From: Halocafeteria seosinensis
Lineage: Eukaryota > Sar > Bigyra > Bicosoecida
NCBI GenBank assembly: GCA_001687465.1
Contig: LVLI01000013.1
Coordinates: forward strand, 1-64,000
Reading direction: 5' to 3'
Length of the DNA stretch: 64,000 nucleotides
Part shown: one piece after another, positions 30,551-41,085 of the stretch
Layout: every line of letters starts with the position of its first letter
Numbering within the stretch: the stretch's first letter is position 1
Notes under the pieces: model-generated
Database searches by the model: none
Told to the model about the DNA's origin: nothing
The model's input: only the letters and a program-made list of their open reading frames with translations
Position numbers and translations under genes: made by a program

Positions 30551-31930
30551 ATGGCGGATAACACCAACAGTAACCCGGGCGCTGGAGGAGCGAACTGGTT
30601 TGAGCGCTTCCAACAAACCAGTCCCTTTGTCACTCGGACCACTTTGATGGTCTTTCTCTCATGCTCCATTTTTGGCTATGTTACGGGACTTTACCTGTAC
30701 TTTCTCAACTGCACCGAGATGACCTTGGCGCATTTCCAAATATGGAGACCTTTTACGTGCCTTTTCTTCGAAGACAGTATATTGGGACTTGTCTTCTCCA
30801 TTCTCATGTTTTATCCTCAAGCAAAGCAGTTGGAGACCTCTATGAGTATGTAGGGAGCATATACCCTGTGTCTCCGCAACGCTTACTCATTTCTTTGGGC
30901 GTAAGGAATGCCATTGCTTCCCTGTTGCAGACTCGACGCGATTCTTGGCTCTCATGGCGCTATTCCACGGGCTGACCCAAATTGGGTTTATGATATTCAT
31001 GGTGCTTTTAGCTTTTAATCCGATTGCTCCGAGCCTTTCGTTTTTGGGAAAATGTAGCATGGGGTTGTGGGTACGGTGTCTATGCGTTGTACCCATGCCT
31101 GGTTTCAAGTTGATCCACTAAATCCTCCTTGCAGCCAACTGTAATGGCAATGCTGGGCATGGATGCTGCACGACGACCGGACGAAGTTAAACGTTTGCTT
31201 TTCTTCCCATGTCCCCTACAGAACCGTTATTTTCCATGGGTAAGTGCTTATAATAAGATACCGAGATTGTATCATGGGGCGTGTATTTGCCGTTTGCCAG
31301 ATCTTTATTGGTCTGTTTTCACTCCTCGGAGGTATTCAATACCACCTCATTGTTGCAACGATAGTAGGATATATGTGTGAGTAGCTCGTTTACTAATTTG
31401 CATGCTCTTCCAAGGCCCTCCAAACGATATACTTTTGGGCTGCAGATGGATGGGAGTGGCTAGAGTCCTTAGAACCCTCAGAATCAAGGCTACAAGGTTG
31501 GGAATCAACAGCGCTGACTTCCGTTATACAACAACCGTACTACATTTCCGTATCTTACGGAGGTGGTCCCGGACTAGATGGTGGAGAGGCGTCACATGGA
31601 GGTTCTGTGAGACCAGGAGACAATACGAGAGATAATGGAAACAGTACCTCCTTCCTCTTCGGAGGGAACGGGAGCACCCAAAGGCAAGCGTCCTCAGACC
31701 AGCAGCAACAGTCACCTTTTCCTGGAAGGGGTAAAACTCTTGCTTCTCGAACTGAAGGTGGGATGGCTTCACAGGCGAATCGAACCCAGGCAAATGATTC
31801 GCAAACGAGAAGGGAAGCTTTACGAAAAGCAGCGGAGGCACGGCAACAATCAAGGGCAAGGAACGAGAGCCCGCAGCAGCAGCGAGGACGCTCGGAGGAT
31901 GACGGCGACCAAGATCTTCTTGGGGTATAA
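30551..31930 (+). CDS. Rhomboid-fold pseudoprotease, derlin/UBAC2-like
   Basis: Five exons (30551-30845, 30931-31070, 31135-31239, 31301-31376, 31446-31930), 366 residues. ATG 30551 has a good context (agcaATGG) and lies 227 bp from the divergent AP endonuclease. There are about five to six hydrophobic helices. The IWRPFT motif after helix 1 is the derlin/rhomboid WR signature, and NRYFPWIFIG with HLIVATIVGYMYG resembles derlin and UBAC2. I see no GxSx catalytic serine, so it is an inactive rhomboid. Such proteins act in ER-associated degradation and membrane-protein quality control. The C-terminus is long, Gln/Ser/Arg-rich and probably cytosolic; no UBA domain is evident. Derlin and UBAC2/DSC2 cannot be separated with certainty. 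Confidence 0.72.
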
Positions 31931-31959
31931 AAAGGATTTGTGGATGTACATATTCTGAC

Positions 31960-34900
31960 TTAATCCTGCAAAGCCTCTTGCCTTTTGCTGGCACTATGAC
32001 CAACAATATGCTCTAGTGATGGTAGTGGTTGCGCTTTTCTACTTAGACTTCTTTCCGATGCTCTACTGGCACTCTGCCGGAACTGGCCATTTGACTTATA
32101 GATAGCGTACTTTCTTGCGAGCTTACGACCCCGTTTCGCATATCTTTGGCGGGCTTCAACAATTCTCGCACGTCTGTGCTCATCGTTACTGATATCATCC
32201 TTGTAGCGATCGGCCGAAGGCGAAGCATTTGCAGGGTAGATTCCGGTATCATCGACCGCGTCTTTCCGTTTGTTGTCCTTGCTCCTTGACGCTTCGTTGC
32301 TGTAATTAAGAGTTGTTTTCGAGGAAAATGCAGCTGAAACAGTTTGGCCGGATCTTCCTAGCGCTATTGCAACAGGACGCGTCGCTTCGCTATCAACATA
32401 TTGTCCCCGTTCGTTAACCACCACTGGGCCCTGCAGCGAGGAAGGGCTGGAGGAAGGTGTGGAAGGCGTAGACAACCTTTGTCCCGAATGGAAGCCGTGA
32501 GTTCCCTCTTCTCGTTGGTCACTATCATCTTCTGTTTGCAGCAAACCGTCTGCTACACCTCTTTTCCACCTATATAATACATGCTTCGTTAATTTTCTCT
32601 GGTACCACTGGACAACTTCGTTTTGCATTTGTCTCTCTGCCTTTGACAGTGCTACTCCCTCGTCCCAGGCGTCGAAAATCTTGCGTAACAACACCGAGCG
32701 ATATTGTAGTTGGGCTAAACGAGTCGCCTCATCTCGAACAAGGCGATTGTGTGTGAACTTCATCCACCTTTTGAGAGCGTTGTGGGCTTGAAGTGAACCC
32801 CGATACGAGTCTGCTTCTTCCATCATACGAAACGTCTCCGATTTCAGTTGCATAAAGTGCTTGCGGATGAGCTGGAGATCATAATTACACTTCATCATGT
32901 CAGCCTTCGTTTGGCGTTCCCGTGAGGCATCTACCACATTCCTCCAATGTCTCCAGACACGGCGGGACAAAGACAAAGAAAAATGAGCCCTGGCTGCCGC
33001 ATCGAGTGCCGCTTCGACATGTGTTTCCCGGACTGTGCCATTCCAAATATGAAAATAACGCTTTAGCAAGAATTCTCGTCGTTTTTGTTCTGCTTCAATT
33101 TTGAGCCTTCGCATGCGCAGTGTCTCTTCAACGACTGTTCGCCATGTACTCCAGCACTTTCGCTGCAACCGTATCCTGTAGTATTCTTGGACAGCAAGCA
33201 AAGTTTGCAGATCACGATACATGTCCTGCCACCACGAAAAAGCCTTCCGCTCGAGTAAGCTTCGGCAATATGAATCTGCACGCTTCTTATCCTGTGCTCT
33301 CTGCTTCCGCTTTCTCATATACTCCCAAAGGGACTGAAAAACCTGGTATTTTAGAACAGCCTCCCGGCGATACAACGCGTATTGGAGCCTACGTTGCTTG
33401 CATGTTACATCTACCCAGGTACGATATGCTATTCTGAGTTCACTGCTTTTCCGTATCTCAACCAGACGGTAGCAAGTCTCGCGCGTCCGCCTTTTCCACT
33501 GGATTGAGAACCTCCAATGGTCAATCCCACGTCTCTGCAGATGGAACCGTTGAAGCGCTTCAGCTTTGCGCATATTACGTTGATCTCTGCAGTATGTTTG
33601 AATTCGATTAAAAGAACGAATAGCAAGACGTAAGTAGTACCAATCATGGGCAGCTACTGTGGCAAGGCGGGTTCGCTGTTGGTGTGTAATAACTTCTTGC
33701 CAGTGCCTGATAGCCTTTCGGGAAATTCGTTGCTGGGCTTTTTCATTTAAAACATGAAGATTCCGTGTTCTAGCAAGAGCACCACTCCAGTGATGAAAAT
33801 AGCGTTTGAGTATGCGATTTTCGTAGAAAACGTCAGCCGTTCGTCTTGCACGAGCTTCGTGCTTTTCCTCCGCAACGAGAATACACCACTCACGGAAAGT
33901 GTTTCTTAACAACGCCTCATTCGCATGCTCCACAGCCAGTACATAGAGCTCGTACTCCCGCTTCGCTTTCTCAGTTGCATCTTTCCATAAAGGTAGAAAT
34001 TTCTTGGTTGTACGCTGTCTATAGTGACGTTTGGCAGTAAGCAGTTTTTGCCACCCTTCAAAAACGATTCGTCCGGAAGCTCGCAACCGGAAGGACTTGA
34101 GTTTGTTTTTGCAAAACGTGAACTGCCTAGACACAGAAACGAACAGGTTGAGTAAATCCCAACACTTTCGCTTATCTCCAATATGCTTCGTCTCCATTCG
34201 AGAGCAATATTCTGACATCAACAATTTCCATGTGGGAGGACACGATGGCAGATTGAAAGGACGGTGCTGATTTAGGAAGCTGTTCACACTGAGTATGTAC
34301 TTATCTGTCACTTCAGATGAAACTTGAAGAGAGCTGCCCGCTTTTATCGCGTTCGCTTCTGCGGTGGTCGGCATCCAAAGTTTCAATTCGTCATTCAATG
34401 TCAGACTGGACTCCAAGTACCCCTGGTGTCCTCTCTTGTACCGAATTTCTGGGTCAAACACTCCTGCTGGATCAACAGAGGATGCTAGCTGATCCGATGC
34501 TTCAGCAATAGTCTCAACGAAGTCTTCTAAGGACAATTTTGAGGCTAAGCGGGAAGCTATTGCTTCGGGTAAACAATTGAGGTAAAATGTTGGCACTGGG
34601 TTGGTAGTCACATCATCGTAGATGTCCTCTGGTCCAAACCACGAGACTGTAGCAGGCTCGAGCTCATCAATCCGCACGAGTTCTAGTCCTTCTTCGGATA
34701 TGATTTCCACGAGTGGCTGAGGAAGATAAGCGTGTTGTGGGGTTACAATGGCTGTCCTTTCGAATCCGATCTCATCGTAGGACTCGATGACGACGTCTCC
34801 CACTACCGATTCCGAGGCAGATGATGCAGGTGAAGAAAACGAATTGACAGTGGAAGACGTGCTTCGATCAAAATTCAGCGTTGTGGCAACAGTAGTTTCC

Positions 34901-36408
34901 TGTTTCGGCAAAAACCTCGCGCAAGTATCTATCAAATGCTTTATCAAGGGCGTATCGAATACCCCGAACGCTAAGGAGACAGACATCAGAACTTCTTTCA
35001 CGGCAGTTCTAAACTGATACCCTTTCATCGCCGCAACTCGATCGGCGAAACGCGGCCCGTAATCTTCCTCAACAGAATCTCTTAGGGAGGATGTCGCCTG
35101 CTCGACAGCGTTAGCTAAGAGTTTGGACGTCAGCAATATGGCAAATGATGCCTGAGACCGGGATCCAAAGAAGTTATTAACCGACTCTCGCCATGAGCGA
35201 GCATCTTTGACCGGGACCAGTACTCTCAGCCTACTTCGTGTGTCACTACTTCGGGAGGCATCACTAGTACTTTGGCGGGATGGAGGAATTTCCAGTTTAG
35301 TGTTTTGTGTTAGGGAAGAGGACGGAGAAGAACGTACAGGTGAATGTAAGTGTGTCTCCTGTTGTTCGCGTCTGGAACGATGCGGGCGCGGTAACTCTCG
35401 GGAAGAATGGGAGCGCAGGAGGGACCATTGCTGAAGGGCGCTCTTTACGCGATGATCATCTTCTTTTCCTCTATAAACTGAGGCTGTTCGAAGCACCGGC
35501 GCCAGAGGTGTTCCAGTCGTAGAAGAGCTACGAGCTCCATTTTCGTTGCCGATCGAACGTCTCTCCTCTGAAGGCCCAGAAGAAGTCGCTAGCCCGCGGG
35601 CTGTCGCCACAACGCTTTCGGCACTTGACACCATAGCTTCTACTCTGGATGATGGTTTATCTATTTCATTCGGACGGTGTTTGGAAGGTTGTTGAGAGGA
35701 TGCTTCTCCTGCACCCTCAGGTAAGTATGACGAGTACTTTTCAAGACCACCAGAGCGAGAAGATCCGACCAGTTGCTCTTTCCGTGAGCGGAACGAAGAG
35801 TGAGATTCTGTACGCTTCTTGTCTACTGTTTCTGTTTCACGCGACTGTAATTTTTGTCTATCCTTTGCTCGTTGAGCAAGGTTCTGCGGCCCAGTGGTTG
35901 TAGACTGTCGAACCGGCTCATGGTTACCAGCAACTGAGCCGAAGCGTCTCCCGGCAACAAGACCATTGCTGCTATTATCATATATGCTCGGTTTCTCTCG
36001 ACGGTGCTGCGACTCTTGCTGTTGAAAATATTCCGTATGTCCAGAATCTTGTTGACGGCCCTGGGATGCTGCTTGTGCACTTGGACTTTCCCAGTCTCCG
36101 TTGAGAGGCAATGGAGGAGCCTGTTTTCTACTTTGTTTAGAGCCTACCTTGTCAGTGAATCGATGCTGCTGCTGAGCCTGCTGCGTGTCAACGTTTGGAG
36201 CGGTATCCGAGTTTACTGATTTATTATGGGTATCTGTAGGTGCGCGAGTAGCAGGACGTTTCTGGTCTTCTCTAATTCCACCAGTTGGCGCCCCGCCATA
36301 ATGGGACTTATAGAGCGAACTGAAGGAAGACGCAATCTTTGCCATGGTTGCATCATATTCCTTGTCTCCTTTCTCTTTTTGAGGGGCTGGAACTCCGGTA
36401 GAGGACAT
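31960..36408 (-). CDS. SFI1: SFI1-like centrin-binding protein
   Basis: One uninterrupted frame of 1,482 residues, notable next to genes rich in introns. Roughly residues 770-1270 contain about 17 repeats spaced 23-35 residues, each with an aromatic core such as TFREWCIL, YFHHWSGAL, AIRHWQEVI, AYRTWVDVT, CWSTWRTVV, VWRHWRNVV and VLYRWKRGV. This is the SFI1 repeat, one long helix in which each Trp docks a centrin. SFI1 scaffolds spindle-pole body half-bridges and centrioles or basal bodies. The first 600 residues are Ser/Gln/Arg-rich and likely disordered. A globular, acidic part lies between. The C-terminus is again basic/Ser-rich. It ends 29 bp from the end of the rhomboid-like gene (convergent), so 3' regions overlap. 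Confidence 0.85.
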   Translation of the reverse strand: MSSTGVPAPQKEKGDKEYDATMAKIASSFSSLYKSHYGGAPTGGIREDQKRPATRAPTDTHNKSVNSDTAPNVDTQQAQQQHRFTDKVGSKQSRKQAPPLPLNGDWESPSAQAASQGRQQDSGHTEYFQQQESQHRREKPSIYDNSSNGLVAGRRFGSVAGNHEPVRQSTTTGPQNLAQRAKDRQKLQSRETETVDKKRTESHSSFRSRKEQLVGSSRSGGLEKYSSYLPEGAGEASSQQPSKHRPNEIDKPSSRVEAMVSSAESVVATARGLATSSGPSEERRSIGNENGARSSSTTGTPLAPVLRTASVYRGKEDDHRVKSALQQWSLLRSHSSRELPRPHRSRREQQETHLHSPVRSSPSSSLTQNTKLEIPPSRQSTSDASRSSDTRSRLRVLVPVKDARSWRESVNNFFGSRSQASFAILLTSKLLANAVEQATSSLRDSVEEDYGPRFADRVAAMKGYQFRTAVKEVLMSVSLAFGVFDTPLIKHLIDTCARFLPKQETTVATTLNFDRSTSSTVNSFSSPASSASESVVGDVVIESYDEIGFERTAIVTPQHAYLPQPLVEIISEEGLELVRIDELEPATVSWFGPEDIYDDVTTNPVPTFYLNCLPEAIASRLASKLSLEDFVETIAEASDQLASSVDPAGVFDPEIRYKRGHQGYLESSLTLNDELKLWMPTTAEANAIKAGSSLQVSSEVTDKYILSVNSFLNQHRPFNLPSCPPTWKLLMSEYCSRMETKHIGDKRKCWDLLNLFVSVSRQFTFCKNKLKSFRLRASGRIVFEGWQKLLTAKRHYRQRTTKKFLPLWKDATEKAKREYELYVLAVEHANEALLRNTFREWCILVAEEKHEARARRTADVFYENRILKRYFHHWSGALARTRNLHVLNEKAQQRISRKAIRHWQEVITHQQRTRLATVAAHDWYYLRLAIRSFNRIQTYCRDQRNMRKAEALQRFHLQRRGIDHWRFSIQWKRRTRETCYRLVEIRKSSELRIAYRTWVDVTCKQRRLQYALYRREAVLKYQVFQSLWEYMRKRKQRAQDKKRADSYCRSLLERKAFSWWQDMYRDLQTLLAVQEYYRIRLQRKCWSTWRTVVEETLRMRRLKIEAEQKRREFLLKRYFHIWNGTVRETHVEAALDAAARAHFSLSLSRRVWRHWRNVVDASRERQTKADMMKCNYDLQLIRKHFMQLKSETFRMMEEADSYRGSLQAHNALKRWMKFTHNRLVRDEATRLAQLQYRSVLLRKIFDAWDEGVALSKAERQMQNEVVQWYQRKLTKHVLYRWKRGVADGLLQTEDDSDQREEGTHGFHSGQRLSTPSTPSSSPSSLQGPVVVNERGQYVDSEATRPVAIALGRSGQTVSAAFSSKTTLNYSNEASRSKDNKRKDAVDDTGIYPANASPSADRYKDDISNDEHRRARIVEARQRYAKRGRKLARKYAIYKSNGQFRQSASRASERSLSRKAQPLPSLEHIVGHSASKRQEALQD

Positions 36409-37086
36409 TTTGCCCCCCGTAAACTTAACCGTATAATCCTCAGTTTCGGCGTGGACTACTTTCGTCCAGTGTTCTCCATCTGCCGACTTCCGTCATTCTC
36501 CAGCAACCCACATGTGGACAAACCATTCCGAGAACCGACTTGAGTCTTTAACTGGTAGCTATTATCATGCAGAAGACGTCGCACGGAGCCGACAATCAAT
36601 TCGGTGTTGACTGCGCGCCAGAAATTCCAACAGGAATCCAGCAGCCTCGGTTCGAGGGGGCGTCGCCGCCCACAGTTGCGGTTATTGGTCAATTTGGTAA
36701 AGGAGTCGATACTGAAAGACATTCATTATTTATACACGTGCAAGGTTTCCGTTGCTCGAATCAGACACACGGAAACCATTGTGGAAGTTTTTTTCTGTGG
36801 GTATTTCAGCTCATCCCATTAAGAGAAACCGAATCAAAAGAACACAAATCTAATGCACATGCACTTTTCACAGCCCTTTTATCTCCTCTCTATGTGTGCC
36901 GTTGCACCAGTCTCAGCATCACCAGACTTCAACTTCCTTGGGCCGCGGGCCGCGTAGATCGCTTTGTTATTTCAAGCCTTGTACCAGTATTGTGCAGCCA
37001 AGCAAGACAAGAGAATCCTAATCGGCGATTTTCTCCCGCAGGCGCGTTTCTGTGGAGCCATTCTAGTTGGTGCTGTACACGGTACA
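36409..37086. promoter_or_regulatory. Divergent promoter region between SFI1-like and CHK2-like genes
   Basis: 678 bp separates the two start codons, so it should contain both promoters and any 5' introns. The plus-strand ORF from 36567 has no domain and probably is not coding. I see no motif that I can assign with confidence. Confidence 0.45.
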
Positions 37087-39206
37087 ATGATTTCATCTGG
37101 TGCGACGTCAACGGCGTCGTCGTCCAAAGTCACACCAAAGCGATCTAGCACGAGTTGCCCCCATAGAAGTGACACCGCCGATGATAACCAAAGAAACGAT
37201 GATCTTTGCTCATCACAACGTGTAAATGCGCTAGATGGAGCAGTGGGAGGTCTCAATGGTAATAGTCAAGCTGAATACTGTTCAGAAGAGGGTGGGCTCA
37301 CCCAGACACAGGAGTTCGGAGATTCTTTAATGGGCCTAGATGAACCCGATGAGTCTGCCTCACAACAGCAAAAACGTTCCAAATTATGGGGTAAACTTGT
37401 TCCACTTGTCGCCGGGTTTGAGGAGATGTCCCTGGACGACGATATCGATGAAGTTGTGATAGGTAGACATCAATCGTAAGCGCGGCGCCTGTATTTGAAT
37501 TGTAGTGATACCCCCGTAAACGAATTTCTGCCACCATGCAGCTGTACTGTTCGTGTGAATAACGTACATGTCTCTAGCTCTCATGCCGTCGTTATTCGTC
37601 GCCGGCATGCAGGTAATACCAGTTTTGTGTATTTGAAGGACACGAGGTATGGGAGAGCTTGAAGATTGAGTCCCTGGAGTTCTTCACTGTATGCGGTTAC
37701 TTTGCAGCGCAAATGGGACATTCTTAAATGGCCACCGGGTCCCTCGAAAACAGGAAATCCTCCTTCAGCATGGTGATGAAATCTCGTTGGTCGTACCTTT
37801 TCCGCAAAATCAAATTCATCTTAAGGTGCAGCAAGATACGAAGAAACGACAGCCGTTCGCGTCGTTCATATTTCAACTATTGAGGGATGAAGATAGAAAT
37901 GTCTTTCAACAGTGGCATGGACTCCATGGAGCGAAAACTTCATCAGAGAGGACAGATCGTCTTAGCGCCCTCCTTCCGCCGTCAGCAAGGAAAGCAACAT
38001 CGAAGACAGTCGATGAGCAAATTTCCTCTCGATTCGAACTCTTGGAGGAGATTGGGAGAGGTACTTATGCGAATGTAGTGAAGTGCCTCGAAAAAGAAAC
38101 GGGAAAAGTCTACGCAATGAAAGTATTTCATCGCCAGTGGATAAGTCTGTCGGAGTCTCAATTGGAGGATCATCTGAAAGAAGCCCGCATGCTACGAAGT
38201 CTAAATCATCCCTACATTATTGGCCTGTATGAGGTGTTGTCAACTGAAACAAATATATACATTATCACAGAGCTTGTACAAGGAGGAGAACTGTTTGATC
38301 GATTGGAGAAGGAAGGGCCGTATACGGAAGAACTAGCTAAGATAATGTTCTTTCGCATTTTACTAGTAAGTTGGAATTGCCTAGTCTGTCCAGGTCATGA
38401 TCAACATACCCTGGTTTGCTCATCTGCAGGCCGTTCGGTACCTTCATGAAAATAAGATAGTTCACCGGGACCTAAAGCCAGAAAACATACTGCTGTCATC
38501 TCCTCACGACTTGACAGTACCCAAGGTCGCGGATTTTGGTCTTGCGTCTACACTGGGTATGGATGGACTAAAGAGCTATGTTGGCACTCCTCAATATTTT
38601 GCGCCCGAGGTGCTTCGTCGGAGTATGACAGTCGCTGGTAGGGGAAGCTATGGAACAGAAGTGGATATGTGGAGTTTAGGGGTTATCTTGTACGTGATTC
38701 TCGCGGCGGCATTTCCGTTTAGCAGTAAAGATATGGAAGTATCTTTAGAGAATGTAAAATGGAATTTCAAACCGGCACCCTTTGACCACGTGACTGAGCA
38801 TGCAAAGCGGTTTGTGAAGAAGTTGCTAGATCCTAATCCTCGAACCAGACCTGATGTCTTTGAAGCGCTCGCCGACTCATGGTTTGACGGTATCCGAGAG
38901 CAAGAGTATGCACTAGAAACACGGCTGAAGCAAGAATGGAAAACGAGACAGAACACAATGAAGGCCAGCGATTCAAATAGGAGGCATTCAGCAGTTACAA
39001 CTTGTAGCAGTAGCACGTATCCTGCGGGCGACAGCCCCCAAAATGTTGCATCGACTAACGGAAGCACCTCCCCTAAGACGCAAGGAAGAGCTGAAGGCGA
39101 TGACAGTGAAGCGACCCGGTCTAAGAGAAGACGGAAGGACTGGAATCCTCAACCATTTCAAAGGCGAGTATCCGCACGTCTGCGACAGAAGCAGAAACAC
39201 AAGTGA
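37087..39206 (+). CDS. FHA-domain checkpoint kinase, CHK2/RAD53-like
   Basis: Four exons (37087-37475, 37542-37646, 37708-38365, 38430-39206), 642 residues, introns 61-66 nt. An SQ/TQ-containing N-terminus comes first; TQTQEF and HQS are visible. The FHA domain follows: IGRHQS, SSSHAVV, KDTSANGTFLNG. The protein kinase domain then starts with IGRGTYANVVK, AMKVF, TELVQGGELFDRL, HRDLKPENILL, ADFGLA, GTPQYFAPEV and DMWSLGVILY, so all catalytic residues are present. The order FHA then CaMK-group kinase is that of CHK2/Cds1/Rad53, which relay ATM/ATR signals after DNA damage. The tail is basic (KRRRKDW, RRVSARLRQKQKHK), a likely nuclear signal. The start is the first ATG in the frame before the SQ-rich part. 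Confidence 0.88.
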
Positions 39207-39963
39207 AACCGATTTGGCGAAGCATATTTGTGGAAATCATTTCCGTAGAGTTTCCACGAAGAGAAGCCAGTTCGTATTCTACAAGAAGTCTATAAGCGTG
39301 GAATGAGCGAAAAAACGTAAGTGGGGTTCAATAAAGCAGCTACCCTGGTACGTTCCCAACGATGTTGTCCTTTGGGAAGCCAGAGAGAGGGAAAAACTGC
39401 TCCTTTTTCTGGATTGGGTTTAGCAAGCATGGTTCGCGCGAATTGGAAGCAAGCACACACAATCCAAGACAGAAAGAGTGATTACTGAGGCACAGGCTGT
39501 GTAATTACGCTCGCGAATTCGTATATTGAGAAATTAACTAACCCATGCTGTTACAGTAGTCACCTTTCCACAAAATTCCTACGCCAATTCCCTCTGTTCT
39601 CAGTTTCCTTTGGACTTAGGAAATAAGTAGTAGCTATTGGTTGCTCCCCAAGAAAACGTAAACCCATAGGACTGCAATGAACACACCAATCCAGTGAGCG
39701 AGGGTACGGCCAAGGTTGTTCTTCAGGGGAAAAAACAGGGGTGTTGACCCTCCCTAACCCTTTTTGTTGTTTTGCCCCTGACACCTGAAGGCTAGCTACC
39801 TCAGTAGAGAGATACTCCAAGCTCTCCAAGTCAAAGTACACACGCTTACCTTAAAAAGACTGCACAAACGCATGGTCATCATGCTGGAAGATGACAATGA
39901 GCTCCTGCCAATGCAGCTCCCTCCATAAGAAAGTCTTCCACCAGGCTCTGCTGTTTTTCCCAC
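39207..39963. other. Convergent intergenic region
   Basis: It lies between the CHK2-like gene (+) and eL39 (-). The minus-strand ORF at 39560-39841 (93 codons) shows no domain and lies downstream of eL39, so it is probably 3' untranslated sequence. Confidence 0.5.
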
Positions 39964-40119
39964 TTAGATTCCCAATTTAGTACGACGCCAATGACGACGC
40001 CTGGCATTAAATCTGATCGTGCTGTTTGTTTTGAACCGAATCCAGTGAGGGATAGGTCTGTTTTGCTTGCGCTTTTTTGCCAGAATGCGCTTCGTTCTGA
40101 AGGTCTTGTGGGACGGCAT
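39964..40119 (-). CDS. RPL39: 60S ribosomal protein eL39
   Basis: 51 residues from the ATG at 40119, starting [16 protein letters not shown]. It continues with [13 protein letters not shown] and ends [12 protein letters not shown]. This is the full length of eL39, the smallest eukaryotic large-subunit protein, which lines the nascent-chain exit tunnel. It is highly basic and unbroken. The upstream frame is open without need, so the start is set by homology. The divergent 72-residue gene begins 497 bp away, and two strong dyads lie between them. Confidence 0.97.
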   Translation of the reverse strand: MPSHKTFRTKRILAKKRKQNRPIPHWIRFKTNSTIRFNARRRHWRRTKLGI

Positions 40120-40278
40120 CGTTCCGGACTTCCCCTCCTTCAAACAGTGAGAAAGAAACAAAGAAAACACCCGATCGTATCTCTAACTTCGAGTATACCC
40201 CTTTCTGCGTATTCAGTTGACAATGTCCACTTTCGCGAGCGTAGTAATATATAGTGATTGAAATGTTAGACCACAGCG

Positions 40279-40333
40279 TCGATCCGGGCCCACAGCCCGG
40301 ATTCGACATGTAATGGCAGCCTGCCAGGCTGCC
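40279..40333. promoter_or_regulatory. Two adjacent GC-rich dyads in the eL39 divergent promoter
   Basis: Bases 40279-40306 form a stem with ccgggc/gcccgg at its core, extended by gtcga/tcgac with one bulge. Bases 40315-40333 (ggcagcctgccaggctgcc) form a second stem. They lie 160-215 bp upstream of the eL39 start and about 290 bp upstream of the small divergent gene. They may be protein-binding sites, but no factor can be named. Confidence 0.4.
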
Positions 40334-40616
40334 AACCGACAGATTTGTCTAGCTGTACATACCCATTGGGCGGATAGTGATCTGTAAAAAAACACGAAAA
40401 TGGTTCAAGGAAGTATATTTCACACTACGGTGATTAATTTCTACCGTAATATGGTCATGTTCGGCCATAGACGGGGGATTAAGAGCTACTGCACAGGCTT
40501 GATGTAAGTTCAACGTTGTCCCCCATGCTTTTTGTCCCCTTCGAGACTCCCGTCGAGACTGCCCCACAGCTCGAGCTAGTTCTATCTGGGCGCCATCGCC
40601 AATGTTCACTTATTGC

Positions 40617-40906
40617 ATGACTGTCGCACGCAGGTCTGGTGTTTTGCTACTCACATATCTTAGTAAAGTTCAGCAACATGAGAATCGTATGTCGGCGTAA
40701 TCCATTAGGTCCTTCTGTTTCTGTTGATGTACGTCCGACGCACTTCTTGTCTTGCAGATTATACACGGGAGAAGACTTCAGATTTTTACAAAGAGAACTT
40801 CTCGGAACGATATGACAATCCGGTTTTCAAACTTCCAGCGTACGAGAATGGGGAGCACACACATGAATTACGAGGATTGGCCAAGAAGAAGGCAGAACAT
40901 CACTAA
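40617..40906 (+). CDS. Small 72-residue protein, possibly mitochondrial
   Basis: Two exons (40617-40686, 40758-40906) with a 71-nt GT-AG intron join to an exact frame of 72 residues. The N-terminus (MTVARRSGVLLLTYLSKV) is basic and amphipathic, as in mitochondrial presequences or short membrane-associated subunits. The rest is charged, with ENFSERYDNPVFKLP and a KKKAEHH end. Size and composition recall small accessory subunits of respiratory complexes, but I recognise no family. A second frame across exon 2 is also open (to 41045) and is the competing reading. It is convergent with mitochondrial EF-G1. Confidence 0.5.
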
Positions 40907-41085
40907 GAAAAGAACGCTCCCGGAAGCAATCTGGAAGGCTGGTATGGTAAATATAGCAGCAAAGATACCAGCAGAAATTTTGATAAACAGTCTAGTCTAT
41001 TACTTTTCTAGTGACGACGTGGTCTTTAGTGACGCGAAATTGTAGATGCCGGCATGCAATCAAACCAGCTTATATGAAACCCTAC

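Noticed and set aside
36567-37148. 193-codon plus-strand ORF between the SFI1-like and CHK2-like genes
   Set aside because: No domain, no splice link to the kinase, and composition unlike the neighbouring proteins; more likely promoter/5' UTR.
39560-39841. 93-codon minus-strand ORF downstream of eL39
   Set aside because: No domain; probably 3' UTR or intergenic.
40279-40306. A tRNA T-arm-like stem near gtcgatccgggc
   Set aside because: No acceptor, D or anticodon arm at the right distances on either strand, so it is not a tRNA.
40349-40609. 86-codon minus-strand ORF upstream of eL39
   Set aside because: Starts with a non-ATG codon, no domain, and occupies the divergent promoter; no splice to eL39 restores a frame.
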